DNA of 64,000 nucleotides from Algoriphagus ornithinivorans. GTDB taxonomy: Bacteria; Bacteroidota; Bacteroidia; Cytophagales; Cyclobacteriaceae. This document shows, piece by piece, positions 53,586 through 63,374 of the stretch. Position numbers and translations under genes: made by a program. The stretch spans positions 248,001 through 312,000 of the forward strand of contig NZ_FOVW01000007.1 of assembly GCF_900115305.1 (NCBI RefSeq), read 5' to 3'. Below the pieces are notes generated by a model. The model had not been told where the DNA came from and made no database searches. It saw only the letters and a program-made list of their open reading frames with translations. How positions within the stretch are numbered: position 1 is the first letter of the stretch; every line of letters starts with the position of its first letter.

Positions 53586-55142
53586 CTATTTTGCTGTGAG
53601 ATAAACGATCGGAACGATCATTTCCTCCAAAGATACGCCACCGTGCTGAAAAGTATCCTTATAATAGTTCACATAATAGTTGTAATTGTTTGGATACGCG
53701 AAAAAATAGTCCTCCACAGCGAACACATAACTTGAGGAAACATTAAGCTTTGGTAGCTTGGCATCTTCCGGTTTCCTTATTTCGAAAACCTTGCCTGCTT
53801 CAAAATTCAGGTTTTTCCCTTGCTTATATCTTAAGTTAGTAGTCACATTTTTATCTCCGATTATTCGGTAAGGCTTATTGACTCTCTTGGTTCCATGATC
53901 GGTAGTGATGATTACATCTGCTTCTGCCAGTTGAATCTTTTTCAACAAATCAAATAAGCTACTATGCTCAAACCAACTTTTGGTTAGAGAGCGATAAGCC
54001 GATTCATCAGGAGCAAGCTCTCTAATCATTTTCATATCTGTCCTCGCATGAGATACCATGTCCACAAAATTATAAACTAGGACATTTAACTCATTTTGAA
54101 CCAAAGAGTGAAACTGATCCAAAACAGCCTTTCCTTGATTGGCCTGAATTATTTTGTGGTAGGAATGCTTCGCTTGTACCCTGCTTTTTTCTAAGTTAAT
54201 CTTCAACCAATCTTCCTCGAAATTATTTTTCCCCTCATCAGAATCCTCATCTTCCCAAAGGTTTGGATAAAATCTAGCCATATCCATAGGCATCATCCCG
54301 CTGAAGAGCGCATTTCTGGCAAAAGCCGTGGTGGTAGGAAGGATACTATAATAAGTTTCCTTTTCCTGAATATTGAAATATGGAGAAACCAAGGACTCGA
54401 TCTCTTCCCACTGGTCCAACCTTAAATTGTCAATCACAATAAAGAACAGAGGCTTCCCTTCTTTGACCTTAGGGAACACTTTCTTTTTCATCACTTGATG
54501 GGAAAGCAAAGGTTTATCTGTGTTTTTTTCTTCCAGCCAGTCTAGGTAGTTGTCTTTGATGAATCGGGCAAAAGACGCGTTTGCTTCGGTTTTTTGTGAC
54601 TCCAAAACTTCCTGCATGCTCTTATTTTCAGTATCGTCAATCTGAAGCTCCCAGTAGGTCAATTTCTTATAAATATTTGCCCAGTCCTCATGATCCTCTG
54701 CATCTCCAAAGGCCATGCTGATATTCATAAAATCTTGCTGATAACTCAAAGTGGTTTTCTCTTCTATCAACTGTCTGTTTTGAAGAATCTTTTTCACTGA
54801 AAGCCAAATTTGGCTTGGATTCAAAGGCTTAATCAGGTAATCAGCTATTTTACCTCCAATCGCATCATCCATAATATGCTCCTCCTCACTTTTGGTGATC
54901 ATGACAACTGGAATCTGAGGCTTAATCTGTTTGATTTGCTGTAGAGTTTCCAAGCCAGTCATCCCTGGCATATTTTCATCTAGAAAAATGACATCAAAAT
55001 TTCGTTTTTCGACTTCCTCTATCGCATCAATGCCAGAATTGACGGTAGTGATAGCATAGCCTTTTTGTTCCAAAAAAAGGATATGTGGCTTCAAAAGGTC
55101 AATTTCATCATCGGCCCATAGAATATTGGATTTTTGCGACAT
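53586..55142 (-). CDS. porX: Response regulator with PglZ domain, PorX
   Basis: 518 residues from ATG 55142; the longer frame's upstream codons contain no receiver sequence. Receiver 1-120 with Asp55 (IFLDENMPGMTG), then a helical linker and a C-terminal PglZ/alkaline-phosphatase-like domain (FFIVIDNLRLDQWEEIE; VDMVSHARTDMKMI; TTDHGTK). In Porphyromonas gingivalis PorX with kinase PorY controls the type IX secretion genes and also acts as a phosphodiesterase. No PorY is visible here. Operon porX-tsaE-ald; divergent from the HD gene. Confidence 0.93.
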   Translation of the reverse strand: MSQKSNILWADDEIDLLKPHILFLEQKGYAITTVNSGIDAIEEVEKRNFDVIFLDENMPGMTGLETLQQIKQIKPQIPVVMITKSEEEHIMDDAIGGKIADYLIKPLNPSQIWLSVKKILQNRQLIEEKTTLSYQQDFMNISMAFGDAEDHEDWANIYKKLTYWELQIDDTENKSMQEVLESQKTEANASFARFIKDNYLDWLEEKNTDKPLLSHQVMKKKVFPKVKEGKPLFFIVIDNLRLDQWEEIESLVSPYFNIQEKETYYSILPTTTAFARNALFSGMMPMDMARFYPNLWEDEDSDEGKNNFEEDWLKINLEKSRVQAKHSYHKIIQANQGKAVLDQFHSLVQNELNVLVYNFVDMVSHARTDMKMIRELAPDESAYRSLTKSWFEHSSLFDLLKKIQLAEADVIITTDHGTKRVNKPYRIIGDKNVTTNLRYKQGKNLNFEAGKVFEIRKPEDAKLPKLNVSSSYVFAVEDYFFAYPNNYNYYVNYYKDTFQHGGVSLEEMIVPIVYLTAK

Positions 55143-55172
55143 AGCGGATTCCGTTTCTTTTAAAATTATAAT

Positions 55173-55180
55173 TACTTTTG
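55173..55180 (+). promoter_or_regulatory. -7 box for the HD-hydrolase gene
   Basis: TACTTTTG lies 20 bp before the TTG start at 55201. On the other strand the porX side has TTTG (55190-55187), an 18-nt spacer and TAATTTTA (55168-55161), one mismatch from the full consensus and 18 bp before its ATG, so the two promoters overlap. Confidence 0.55.
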
Positions 55181-55200
55181 GGTAAACAAAACAGGCCTCC

Positions 55201-56424
55201 TTGAAAAGCCAGAAAATACTCAACGATCCCGTTTATGGTTTTATCACCATTCCGAGCGAGTTGATTTTTACAATCATTGATCATCCATATTTCCAAAGAT
55301 TACGCCGGATCAAGCAATTGGGTTTGACAGATTTTGTCTACCCCGGTGCTTTACATACGCGATTTCACCATGCTTTGGGTGCAATGCACTTAATGAGCAT
55401 CACTTTGGATAACCTCAGGAATAAAGGTACCGAAATCTCAGACCCTGAGTATGAGGCAGCTTTAATTGCAATTCTGCTTCATGACATAGGCCATGGCCCT
55501 TTTTCCCATGCATTGGAATATAGTCTTTTAAAATCAGTTCCGCATGAGGAACTGTCATTACTGATTATAGAACTCTTAAATCAACAATTAAGTGGCAAAC
55601 TTGATCTGACTTTAAGAATCTTTAAGAATCAATATGAACGGAAATTTTTCCATCAGCTGGTTTCCAGTCAGTTGGATATTGATCGGCTAGACTACCTACA
55701 AAGAGATTGTTTCTTCACGGGTGTCTCTGAAGGTACGATCGGGGCAGACCGTATCATCAAGATGATGGATGTGAAAGACGATCAGGTAGTCATTGAAGAA
55801 AAAGGGATTTACTCTATAGAAAACTTTCTGAGCGCCAGAAGGCTAATGTATTGGCAGGTTTACTTGCACAAGACTACCGTGAGTGCAGAAAAAATGCTGA
55901 TAAACCTGATCCAAAGAGCAAAAGACTTAAAAATCAGGGGTGCCAATTTCCCAATTTCCGAGGAGTTTGATTATCTATTGGGCCATGAACATACCTTACA
56001 GGATTTTCAAAGCAATCCTGATTTATTGAAGATTTTCTTGGAGTTGGATGATTTAGATCTATGGGGAGCTATCAAACTTTGGAAAAAATCGGATGATTAT
56101 GTTCTCAGAAGTATTTCCAGGATGTTTTTAACGAGGAATCTTTTTAAAATAAGCCTGAAAAATGACCCTTTTACAAAAAAGGAAATTGAAAGCTCAAAAA
56201 GAAAAGCGATTCAAAAATTAGGGATTCCTGAAGAGGATTTGGATTATTTCTTTTCCCATGGAACTGTGAGCAATTATGGATATTTGATCAAAGACCGGAT
56301 TAATATTCTTACCAAGAAAGGAAAAGTAATTGACGTGGCTCAAGCGGCAGACTTGCCTAATATCAAAGTGATGAGCAAAATCGTCGAAAAACACTATATA
56401 TGTAAAGCCAAAAGTCTAATTTAG
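55201..56424 (+). CDS. HD-domain phosphohydrolase (YdhJ/dGTPase-like)
   Basis: 407 residues. The HD metal motifs are plain: [12 protein letters not shown] (first His), [16 protein letters not shown] (HD pair), and [14 protein letters not shown] (last Asp). It belongs to the group of HD hydrolases near dGTP triphosphohydrolase whose substrates are not settled. No ATG exists between the in-frame stop at 55183 and the conserved opening [16 protein letters not shown], so TTG 55201 is taken as the start. Divergent from porX; read towards the lpx genes. Confidence 0.87.
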   Translation: MKSQKILNDPVYGFITIPSELIFTIIDHPYFQRLRRIKQLGLTDFVYPGALHTRFHHALGAMHLMSITLDNLRNKGTEISDPEYEAALIAILLHDIGHGPFSHALEYSLLKSVPHEELSLLIIELLNQQLSGKLDLTLRIFKNQYERKFFHQLVSSQLDIDRLDYLQRDCFFTGVSEGTIGADRIIKMMDVKDDQVVIEEKGIYSIENFLSARRLMYWQVYLHKTTVSAEKMLINLIQRAKDLKIRGANFPISEEFDYLLGHEHTLQDFQSNPDLLKIFLELDDLDLWGAIKLWKKSDDYVLRSISRMFLTRNLFKISLKNDPFTKKEIESSKRKAIQKLGIPEEDLDYFFSHGTVSNYGYLIKDRINILTKKGKVIDVAQAADLPNIKVMSKIVEKHYICKAKSLI

Positions 56425-56432
56425 ACAATCAA

Positions 56433-56440
56433 TACATTTG
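56433..56440 (+). promoter_or_regulatory. -7 box for lpxD, leaderless layout
   Basis: TACATTTG ends 4 bp before the lpxD ATG at 56445, so a transcript starting from it would be leaderless or nearly so. It also lies just after the HD gene stop, giving lpxD a promoter separate from read-through. Confidence 0.5.
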
Positions 56441-56444
56441 CTGT

Positions 56445-57467
56445 ATGGAATTTACTTTAAGGCAGTTAGCCGAATTATTGAATGGAAAAGTAGAAGGTGA
56501 TGAAAGCTTGACAGTGAGTCGTCTTGACAAAATTCAAGAAGGCCAAGCAGGCGGAATTAGCTTTCTTTCCAATGAAAAATACGAACCCTACCTATATCAA
56601 ACTCAAGCTACTGCAGTTATTGTTTCAGAAGGGTTCAAACCCTCAAAAACCTACAAGACCAATCTAATTCGGGTAAAAGATGCCTATTTGGGATTTACAG
56701 CTCTTCTTGAAGCTTACGCCCAATTTTCAAAAGCGTCTTTTTCTGGAGTAGAGGAGCCAAGCTTCATGGACGCAAGTTCCAGTATTGGAGAAAATCACTT
56801 CAGAGGTGCATTTTCCTATATCGGGAAAAACTGCAAAATCGGAAATCAGGTTAAAATTCATCCTCATGCATACATTGGAAACAATGTAGAGATTGGAGAT
56901 AATACCATCATTCATTCTGGCGCTAGGATTTGTACCGACACCAAAATTGGTAAAAATTGTGAAATCCATCCTGGTGCTGTGATAGGCTCGGATGGTTTTG
57001 GCTTTGCTCCTCAAGAAGATGGATCATATAAAGCTATCCCACAAATAGGAAATGTAATCATAGAGGACAATGTCAGTATTGGAGCTAATTCAACTATCGA
57101 TTGCGCAACTATGGGCTCAACCCTAATCAAAAAGGGAGCAAAAATCGATAATCAGGTACAAATTGCCCACAACGTTATAATAGGTGAAAATACTGTTATT
57201 GCTGCCCAAACAGGAATTTCAGGATCCACAGAAATTGGAAAAAACTGTGTTATCGCCGGAAAAGCAGGAATTGTAGGCCATATTAAAATTGCGGACAACA
57301 CAACTGTCGGAGCCAACACGGGTGTAAGTAAGTCCATCAAATCACCTGGGCAAACATTATTTGGTTACATAGGATTTGACATGAAACAGTTTTTAAAGTC
57401 TTATTCTATATTCAAAAATTTGGACGACCTAGAGAACAGAATCAAAGAACTCGAAAAAAAGCCTTAA
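56445..57467 (+). CDS. lpxD: UDP-3-O-acylglucosamine N-acyltransferase
   Basis: 340 residues. An N-terminal uridine-binding domain (about 1-100, [21 protein letters not shown]) is followed by a left-handed beta helix of hexapeptide repeats ([19 protein letters not shown] and so on, about 105-315). The catalytic His lies in the [13 protein letters not shown] turn. LpxD adds the second 3-hydroxyacyl chain (N-linked) in lipid A synthesis. First of three consecutive lpx genes. Confidence 0.97.
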   Translation: MEFTLRQLAELLNGKVEGDESLTVSRLDKIQEGQAGGISFLSNEKYEPYLYQTQATAVIVSEGFKPSKTYKTNLIRVKDAYLGFTALLEAYAQFSKASFSGVEEPSFMDASSSIGENHFRGAFSYIGKNCKIGNQVKIHPHAYIGNNVEIGDNTIIHSGARICTDTKIGKNCEIHPGAVIGSDGFGFAPQEDGSYKAIPQIGNVIIEDNVSIGANSTIDCATMGSTLIKKGAKIDNQVQIAHNVIIGENTVIAAQTGISGSTEIGKNCVIAGKAGIVGHIKIADNTTVGANTGVSKSIKSPGQTLFGYIGFDMKQFLKSYSIFKNLDDLENRIKELEKKP

Positions 57468-57472
57468 TTTTG
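57465..57472 (+). promoter_or_regulatory. -7 box for lpxC/fabZ
   Basis: TAATTTTG begins on the TAA of lpxD and lies 30 bp before the ATG at 57503. Confidence 0.45.
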
Positions 57473-57502
57473 CGCCCCTAGCATTTAAATGGCTAAGAAA
57501 CA

Positions 57503-58897
57503 ATGAAAGTTAAACAGCACACTATAAAGAAACAGGTTGAATTGTCAGGAGTTGGCCTTCACACAGGTGTCATTTCCAACATGACTTTTTTACCTGCTCC
57601 ACCCAATCACGGTATTAAATTTCAGCGAATTGATTTAGAAGGAATGCCTACCGTGGATGCAGACTGCGATTTGGTCGTAGACGTATCCAGAGGCACCACG
57701 CTTGAGCAAAACGGAGCACGCGTCTACACTGTAGAACATGTTCTAGCTGCTTTGGTTGGCATGGAAATAGACAATGTGCTGATTCAGCTGGATGGTCCAG
57801 AACCTCCTATTATGGACGGATCATCCATTCAATTTATAGAGGTGCTAGAAGATGCTGGGCTGGAAGAACAAAATGCACTAAGGAGATTTTTTGAAGTTCA
57901 GGAAAGTATCCAATACAAGGATTCTTCCAGAGAAGTAGAGATGGTTGCTCTTCCAACAGACAATTACAGAGTGACCGTCATGGTTGACTACAATTCTCCA
58001 GTCTTGGGAAGTCAGCATGCGTCCATTACAGATATCGGACAATTTAAAACTGAGATCGCATCATGCAGAACTTTCTGCTTTTTGCATGAATTAGAAATGC
58101 TTTACAACTCCAACTTAATTAAAGGAGGAGACTTAAATAATGCCATTGTCGTTGTCGACAGAGTAGTTGAAGAAAAAGAACTGGCGCATCTAGCCAAAAT
58201 GTTCAATAAGCAAAGAGTTGAGGTCAAAAAGGAAGGCATCCTTAATAATGTTGATCTTCGCTACAGAAATGAGCCTGCAAGACATAAGCTTTTGGATGTG
58301 GTTGGAGATTTGGCATTGGTTGGAAGACCATTGAAGGCTCAAATTTTAGCCGCAAGACCAGGGCACGCTGCCAACGTAGCTTTTGCAAAAAAGCTAAAAA
58401 GAGCTATGGAAAAGGCAGGAGCTTCGCACATTCCACACTACGATCCAAAACTTCCACCAGTAATGGATATCAATCAGATCTCCAATATTCTTCCACATAG
58501 ATATCCTTTCCAATTGTTGGATAAAATCATCTACTTGGATGATACGGTAGTTGCTGGAGTGAAAAATGTAACGATGAATGAACCGTTTTTCTTAGGTCAT
58601 TTTCCGGGCAACCCAGTGATGCCAGGTGTGCTCCAAGTGGAGGCAATGGCGCAGACGGGTGGTATTTTGGTACTAAGCACAGTAGATGATCCTGAAAATT
58701 ATTGGACTTACTTCTTGGGAATCGAGAATTGTAAGTTCAGAAAAATGGTGCTTCCTGGAGATACACTAATTTTCAAATGTGAACTTTTAGCTCCTATCAG
58801 AAGAGGAATTGCAAAAATGAGAGGTGAGGCCTATGTGGGTAACACTTTGGTTTGTGAGGCAGTTATGACAGCAAGTATAACTAGAAAAGAATCATGA
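57503..58897 (+). CDS. lpxC-fabZ: Bifunctional UDP-3-O-acyl-GlcNAc deacetylase / 3-hydroxyacyl-ACP dehydratase
   Basis: 464 residues. The LpxC half (about 1-305) has GVGLHTG, TVEHVLAALVGMEIDN, DGSSIQFIE, and the zinc-site/acid region HKLLDVVGDLALVGRP with GHAANVAFAK. The FabZ half (about 315-464) has ILPHRYPFQLLDKI, then GHFPGNPVMPGVLQVEAMAQ with the catalytic His/Glu. LpxC commits the pathway to lipid A; FabZ dehydrates 3-hydroxyacyl-ACP, the competitor for the same precursor pool. The fusion is known in Bacteroidota. It overlaps lpxA by 4 bp. Confidence 0.97.
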   Translation: MKVKQHTIKKQVELSGVGLHTGVISNMTFLPAPPNHGIKFQRIDLEGMPTVDADCDLVVDVSRGTTLEQNGARVYTVEHVLAALVGMEIDNVLIQLDGPEPPIMDGSSIQFIEVLEDAGLEEQNALRRFFEVQESIQYKDSSREVEMVALPTDNYRVTVMVDYNSPVLGSQHASITDIGQFKTEIASCRTFCFLHELEMLYNSNLIKGGDLNNAIVVVDRVVEEKELAHLAKMFNKQRVEVKKEGILNNVDLRYRNEPARHKLLDVVGDLALVGRPLKAQILAARPGHAANVAFAKKLKRAMEKAGASHIPHYDPKLPPVMDINQISNILPHRYPFQLLDKIIYLDDTVVAGVKNVTMNEPFFLGHFPGNPVMPGVLQVEAMAQTGGILVLSTVDDPENYWTYFLGIENCKFRKMVLPGDTLIFKCELLAPIRRGIAKMRGEAYVGNTLVCEAVMTASITRKES

Positions 58898-59673
58898 TCA
58901 GCCCATTAGCTCATGTAAGCCCAAAAGCTCAACTTGGAGAAAATGTCCACGTTGATCCCTTCACTATGATTCATGAAGATGTAATCATTGGAGAAAATTC
59001 TTGGATTGGCCCTAATGTTACGATTTTCCCAGGTGCAAGAATTGGTAAAAACTGTAAGATTTTTCCAGGTGCTGTGATCGCCGGTATTCCTCAAGACTTA
59101 AAATTCCAAGGGGAAGATTCAACGGTTGTGATTGGTGATAATACTACCATTAGGGAGTGTGTTACTATCAGCCGGGGAACAGTTGACAAGCAGACTACAG
59201 TAATAGGAAGCAACTGCCTTTTAATGGCTTATGTACACGTTGCGCATGACTGTGTGATCGGAAGCCATGTAATCATTGCCAACTCCGTACAAATTGCTGG
59301 TCACGTATCCATCGATGACTGGGCAATTGTGGGTGGATCTAGTGCCATTCACCAATTTGTCAAGGTAGGAATGCACTCCATGATTTCCGGCGGTTCATTG
59401 GTGAGAAAGGACGTTCCTCCATTCACAAAAGCTGCAAGGGAACCACTTTCCTATGCCGGTGTAAACTCATTGGGCCTGAGAAGAAGAGGTTTCAGCTCTG
59501 AAACCATTGCACATATACAGGAAGTATATAGATATCTTTTTTTAAACAGCCTCAATAACAGTAAGGCTCTGGAAGAAATTGAAGTAAACCTTCCTGCTAC
59601 CAAAGAAAGAGATGAAATTCTGAATTTTATCCGATCTTCAGAAAGAGGAGTAATGAAAGGCTATATCAATTAA
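58894..59673 (+). CDS. lpxA: Acyl-ACP--UDP-N-acetylglucosamine O-acyltransferase
   Basis: 259 residues of left-handed beta helix. The catalytic His is in MAYVHVAHDCVIG (about 110-122), followed by the LpxA signature HQFVKVGMHSMISGGS and the C-terminal helical domain (RRRGFSSETIAHIQEVYRYLF). LpxA adds the first 3-hydroxyacyl chain (O-linked). The gene starts within the lpxC/fabZ stop (ATGA), so they are coupled. Confidence 0.97.
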   Translation: MISPLAHVSPKAQLGENVHVDPFTMIHEDVIIGENSWIGPNVTIFPGARIGKNCKIFPGAVIAGIPQDLKFQGEDSTVVIGDNTTIRECVTISRGTVDKQTTVIGSNCLLMAYVHVAHDCVIGSHVIIANSVQIAGHVSIDDWAIVGGSSAIHQFVKVGMHSMISGGSLVRKDVPPFTKAAREPLSYAGVNSLGLRRRGFSSETIAHIQEVYRYLFLNSLNNSKALEEIEVNLPATKERDEILNFIRSSERGVMKGYIN

Positions 59674-59674
59674 A

Positions 59675-60292
59675 ATGCTAAAAATCCAACTCGAAGAGGC
59701 TTCAAAACGCTTTCAATACGAATGGATTTTTAAAAATCTGGATTTATCGCTTCAATCCGGTGATTCACTAGCAATCACTGGAAGTAATGGCTCAGGAAAG
59801 TCCACACTTCTCAAATGTATTGCAGGGTCCATCCCATTGAGTTCCGGAAAAATATCTTTTCTAAAAGAAAAACCTATTCCTGATTCTGACTGGTTTAGAT
59901 TCCTAACTATTGCCGCCCCATATCTGGAGCTTCCAGAGGAATTTAGCCTCAGAGAGGTATTGCAGTTTCATTTCAAATTCAAAAAACCTAAAAACAATTT
60001 GAGCTTGGAAAAAATGTTGCAGATTTTATACTTGGAGCAACATATGAATAAACCCATTTCCCAGTTTTCTTCAGGAATGAAACAAAGATTAAAGCTTGGA
60101 TTGGCACTTTTTTCAGATGTTGACTTGGTCCTTCTCGACGAACCCACTTCTAATCTCGATAAAAAAGGGATAAACTGGTATTTGGAGATGGTGGAAAAAT
60201 TTGCTCAAAACCAGATCTTAATTGTTTGCTCCAATGAATCCAGGGAGTATGAATTTTGTCAACAAAAACTGGTATTGGAGGATTATAAATAA
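59675..60292 (+). CDS. ABC transporter ATP-binding protein
   Basis: 205 residues. Walker A GSNGSGKSTLL (about 36-46), signature FSSGMKQRLKLG, Walker B DLVLLDEPTSNLD, and the switch His replaced by Asn in IVCSNESREYE. This is a single ATPase domain without a fused membrane part; no permease gene follows. It starts 1 bp after lpxA, so it is in the lipid A operon. It might serve a lipid or LPS export function with a permease elsewhere. Confidence 0.9.
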   Translation: MLKIQLEEASKRFQYEWIFKNLDLSLQSGDSLAITGSNGSGKSTLLKCIAGSIPLSSGKISFLKEKPIPDSDWFRFLTIAAPYLELPEEFSLREVLQFHFKFKKPKNNLSLEKMLQILYLEQHMNKPISQFSSGMKQRLKLGLALFSDVDLVLLDEPTSNLDKKGINWYLEMVEKFAQNQILIVCSNESREYEFCQQKLVLEDYK

Positions 60293-60376
60293 GGCTATTC
60301 TTTGAACTTCAAATGAAATAGTTAATTTTAGAGGATTAATTCTAATTTCAATTTAATTTAGAGTTTATCTTAGGGA

Positions 60377-60398
60377 AATTAGATTCAGAAATCTAATT
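60377..60398. promoter_or_regulatory. Inverted repeat upstream of a lipoprotein gene
   Basis: AATTAGATT-CAGA-AATCTAATT, perfect 9-bp arms, 61 bp before the ATG at 60459, in the 166-bp gap after the ABC gene. AT-rich; it could be an operator or an RNA hairpin. No TAnnTTTG box is seen nearby. Confidence 0.4.
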
Positions 60399-60458
60399 AT
60401 AGCCTCTGGAAGAAAAGCCTCTAATAATTGGAATTTAAGCTTAAGAAATAAAAAGTAT

Positions 60459-60941
60459 ATGAAAAAATCATTGTTTAGTTTAAGTCTGATTTCATTGTTT
60501 ACAGTGATCATATTTGCATGTGGTGACAAGCCGGCTCCAACACCACAGAAGACGCCAGAACAGTTAGCTGTAGAAGCTTTGACTGGTTCAGGTTCTCAGA
60601 CTTGGGGAATTGCAGGAGGTGGTTCTGTTACCAGAAGTGGTTCTACAGTTACAGATCAATATCAAAACTTTGAGCTGATTTTAAATTCAGGTTCAGCAAA
60701 AACCTATACCACAAGAAACAATAATGACTTGTTTGACAATTCAGGGAACTGGTCATTTGCGGGAACCAACTTTGACAAATTCAGTCTAACCGGAGCAAAA
60801 CCAGCCGCAGGTCGGGAGATTTCATTTACACGCACAGGAGATAATTTGCGATTGGAATTCAATATTCCTGCTCCAGGAGCCAGAATCAATGGTACATTTG
60901 CAGTGGCAGGAAGCTATGTATTCAATTTGGTAAAAAAATAA
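60459..60941 (+). CDS. Small lipoprotein of unknown function
   Basis: 160 residues with a lipoprotein signal (VIIFACGDK, Cys21). A Pro-rich linker (KPAPTPQKTPEQ) leads to a domain of about 120 residues with beta-strand pattern, TWGIAGGGSVTRSG, YQNFELILNSGSAKTYTT, GNWSFAGTNFDKFSLTG and a C-terminal GTFAVAGSYVFNLVKK. It looks like a lipocalin-like beta-barrel lipoprotein, a form common in Bacteroidota, but no exact family is named. Monocistronic with its own terminator. Confidence 0.72.
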   Translation: MKKSLFSLSLISLFTVIIFACGDKPAPTPQKTPEQLAVEALTGSGSQTWGIAGGGSVTRSGSTVTDQYQNFELILNSGSAKTYTTRNNNDLFDNSGNWSFAGTNFDKFSLTGAKPAAGREISFTRTGDNLRLEFNIPAPGARINGTFAVAGSYVFNLVKK

Positions 60942-60963
60942 TCTGGATCTAAATCCTAAAATT

Positions 60964-60989
60964 AAAGGGGCTTCGAGCCCCTTTTTTTA
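60964..60989. terminator. Bidirectional terminator
   Basis: AAAGGGGC-TTCGA-GCCCCTTT with a T-run; it overlaps the mutS2 stop at 60987 on the other strand. Confidence 0.88.
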
Positions 60990-63374
60990 TTTCAATGTCA
61001 CCAAAGTAACTCCGGCTCCTCCCCTGTCTGCATGTTCATCTTCCATTTTTTTGACAGGCCCCATAGTTCTAAGGAGGTTCCTCGTAATTTCTCTCAGAAT
61101 TCCATCTCCCTTTCCGTGAACTATCCTCAAATCTTTCACACCAAGCATATATCCTTCATCAATAAAAGTTTGAACCAAGCTTAATACCTCTTCCCCTCTT
61201 TTTCCTCTCAAGTCCAAGTTGGGAGAAAAATCCATCATCTTTTGGTTCGTATTAAACCCTGACCTATTACTTGAAGCTTTGGTCTCCTTTTTAACCTGAG
61301 TTTGAGAGATTTTTTCAAGGCGAGACAATTTCACTGTGGACTTTAATTCTCCAATAGAAATATCTACTTCTTTATTTCTCAATTGCAAAACTTGGGCAAT
61401 CGCCCCATTATCCTTCAAACGAACCCAGTCGCCAGTTTCAATTTTACCTCCCAAAACAGTGATCCCCGGCTCTTTAACCACTACTTTTTCCGGCTTAATT
61501 TCCTCTTTGAAGCTTTCCAATTCCTTCCTCACCTTTTTGGTAGCTTCCTTCTCAGCCTTTCCTTCTTTGATCTCCCGAATGGTTGCTTCAATTTTCTTAT
61601 TGGTTTCGTCCAATAGGCGTTTGGCCTCCTGCTTGGCTTCCTGTATATAGCGTTTTTTCGTTTGCTCGAGAGTTTCTTTTAGCTCATTGTACTCCTTCAG
61701 CCTAGTTTGAAGCAATTTTTCTTTGGATTTCACCTCTGTAAGTAGCCCTGAATATTGATTTTTTTCGTTCTCCAATTGAGTCAGAAGTCTATCATACCTC
61801 ACTCTCTCTTCACCGATCTGAGATTTGGCGTAATTCAGAATTTCCTTCGAGATCCCAATTTTGGAAGCAATTTCGAGCGCAAAAGAAGAGCCTGGCTTTC
61901 CAATCTCCAATTGGTACATGGGTTCCAATTTTTCCACATCATAGCGCATGGCACCATTAACCAAGCCTTGATTTTTGTTGGCTGCTTGTTTGAGGTTACC
62001 ATAGTGAGTTGTCACAATGCCAAAAGCTCCAGCTTTATTGAGAGCTAATAATATTGATTCCGCAATTGCTCCTCCAAACTGAGGCTCAGTTCCTGTACCG
62101 AATTCATCTATAAACAGGATTGTTTTTTTATTGGCAAACTGAGTAAAATGCTTCATGCTCATCAAATGCGAGCTGTAAGTACTCAGATCATTTTCCAGAT
62201 TTTGCTCATCACCGATGTCAATAAAGAAATTATCAAAAAGGGAGCTTTTTGAGTCTGGATGAACCGGGATCAAAATACCGCATTGCAACATATATTGAAG
62301 CAATGCGACTGTTTTTAAGGTTACTGATTTTCCTCCTGCATTAGGACCGGAAATCACCAATAAGCGATTCTGCCCCTCCAGATGAATTGATAAGGGTACA
62401 ATTTTCTTCTGCTGAGACTTTAGTGCCATCTCTAACAGCGGATGTCTCGCATGAGTCCAAGACAAGGTCCTTTCTTTGACAATTACAGGCTTGACGCTTT
62501 CGGTTTTCTGGGCAAACTTCGCCTTTGCTCTGATAAAATCAATCAAGCCGAGGTAGTTAGTCGCTTTTCTCAAAGCGGGAATTGAAGGCCGAAGTCTATC
62601 TGTCAGCTGGGTGAGAATCTTGATGATTTCTCTCCTCTCCATGTATTCCAAATCCCGAATTTCATTATTGATATCCAAAGCTTCTTCGGGCTCCATGAAA
62701 ACAGTCTGACCAGTAGCAGATTCATCGTGAATAAAACCTCTCAGCTTCCTTTTGTTCTCAGCAGCAACGGGAATCACCATTCTCCCAGAACGTATAGTAA
62801 TCGCAGAATCTTCAGGTGTTAGGCCTTTAGCTCGGGCTTCCTTGAAGATCCTATCCATGACCTTTCGCAGTCTGCCTTCCTCATAAATTATTTGATTTCT
62901 AATCAATTGCAATTCCTTACTTGCATTGCTTCGGATCTGCCCTTTTTCATCAACCACCAATTCGATGGCTTTTAGCAAACCCAGATCCAGGTCCAAGACC
63001 AAACCCAGCAATTGACTTAATGCAGGATAGGATTCTCCGTATTTGGAAAAAAACTTGATGCAACCCTGAAGCGTCATCAGAGATAATTTGACTTCATGAA
63101 ATTCCTCCTGATCCAAAAAAGCTCCCTCAAGCTTGGCTTTTTCCAAATAGGGATTCAGGTTGGTAAAATTGGAAGCAGGAAAGCTCTCTCCTGAAATCAG
63201 AATATCCAAAAACTCCTGAGTCTGGTCCAACAATTTATTAACCAGTTTCGGATCAGAAGAAAAAGCTACTTTGTCCACATACTCCATCCCTAAAGAAGAG
63301 GAGCATTCAGCCTTGAGTAGCTCTTTGATTTTTTTGAAATTTATTTTCTTCTCTAAATTCGAAGGATATAGCAT
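60987..63374 (-). CDS. mutS2: MutS2 endonuclease/ribosome-rescue ATPase
   Basis: 795 residues. MutS-type core with helical lever (about 130-310), Walker A ISGPNAGGKSVTLKT, Walker B TILFIDEFGTGTEP, a long coiled coil (about 505-630), a KOW-like small domain (GDWVRLKDNGAIAQVL) and a C-terminal Smr domain (LDLRGKRGEEVLSLVQTFIDEG; IVHGKGDGILRE). No mismatch-recognition domain I is present, as expected for MutS2. It is linked to suppression of recombination and to collided ribosomes. It shares one base with the stop of the DUF4296 gene. Confidence 0.96.
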   Translation of the reverse strand: MLYPSNLEKKINFKKIKELLKAECSSSLGMEYVDKVAFSSDPKLVNKLLDQTQEFLDILISGESFPASNFTNLNPYLEKAKLEGAFLDQEEFHEVKLSLMTLQGCIKFFSKYGESYPALSQLLGLVLDLDLGLLKAIELVVDEKGQIRSNASKELQLIRNQIIYEEGRLRKVMDRIFKEARAKGLTPEDSAITIRSGRMVIPVAAENKRKLRGFIHDESATGQTVFMEPEEALDINNEIRDLEYMERREIIKILTQLTDRLRPSIPALRKATNYLGLIDFIRAKAKFAQKTESVKPVIVKERTLSWTHARHPLLEMALKSQQKKIVPLSIHLEGQNRLLVISGPNAGGKSVTLKTVALLQYMLQCGILIPVHPDSKSSLFDNFFIDIGDEQNLENDLSTYSSHLMSMKHFTQFANKKTILFIDEFGTGTEPQFGGAIAESILLALNKAGAFGIVTTHYGNLKQAANKNQGLVNGAMRYDVEKLEPMYQLEIGKPGSSFALEIASKIGISKEILNYAKSQIGEERVRYDRLLTQLENEKNQYSGLLTEVKSKEKLLQTRLKEYNELKETLEQTKKRYIQEAKQEAKRLLDETNKKIEATIREIKEGKAEKEATKKVRKELESFKEEIKPEKVVVKEPGITVLGGKIETGDWVRLKDNGAIAQVLQLRNKEVDISIGELKSTVKLSRLEKISQTQVKKETKASSNRSGFNTNQKMMDFSPNLDLRGKRGEEVLSLVQTFIDEGYMLGVKDLRIVHGKGDGILREITRNLLRTMGPVKKMEDEHADRGGAGVTLVTLK

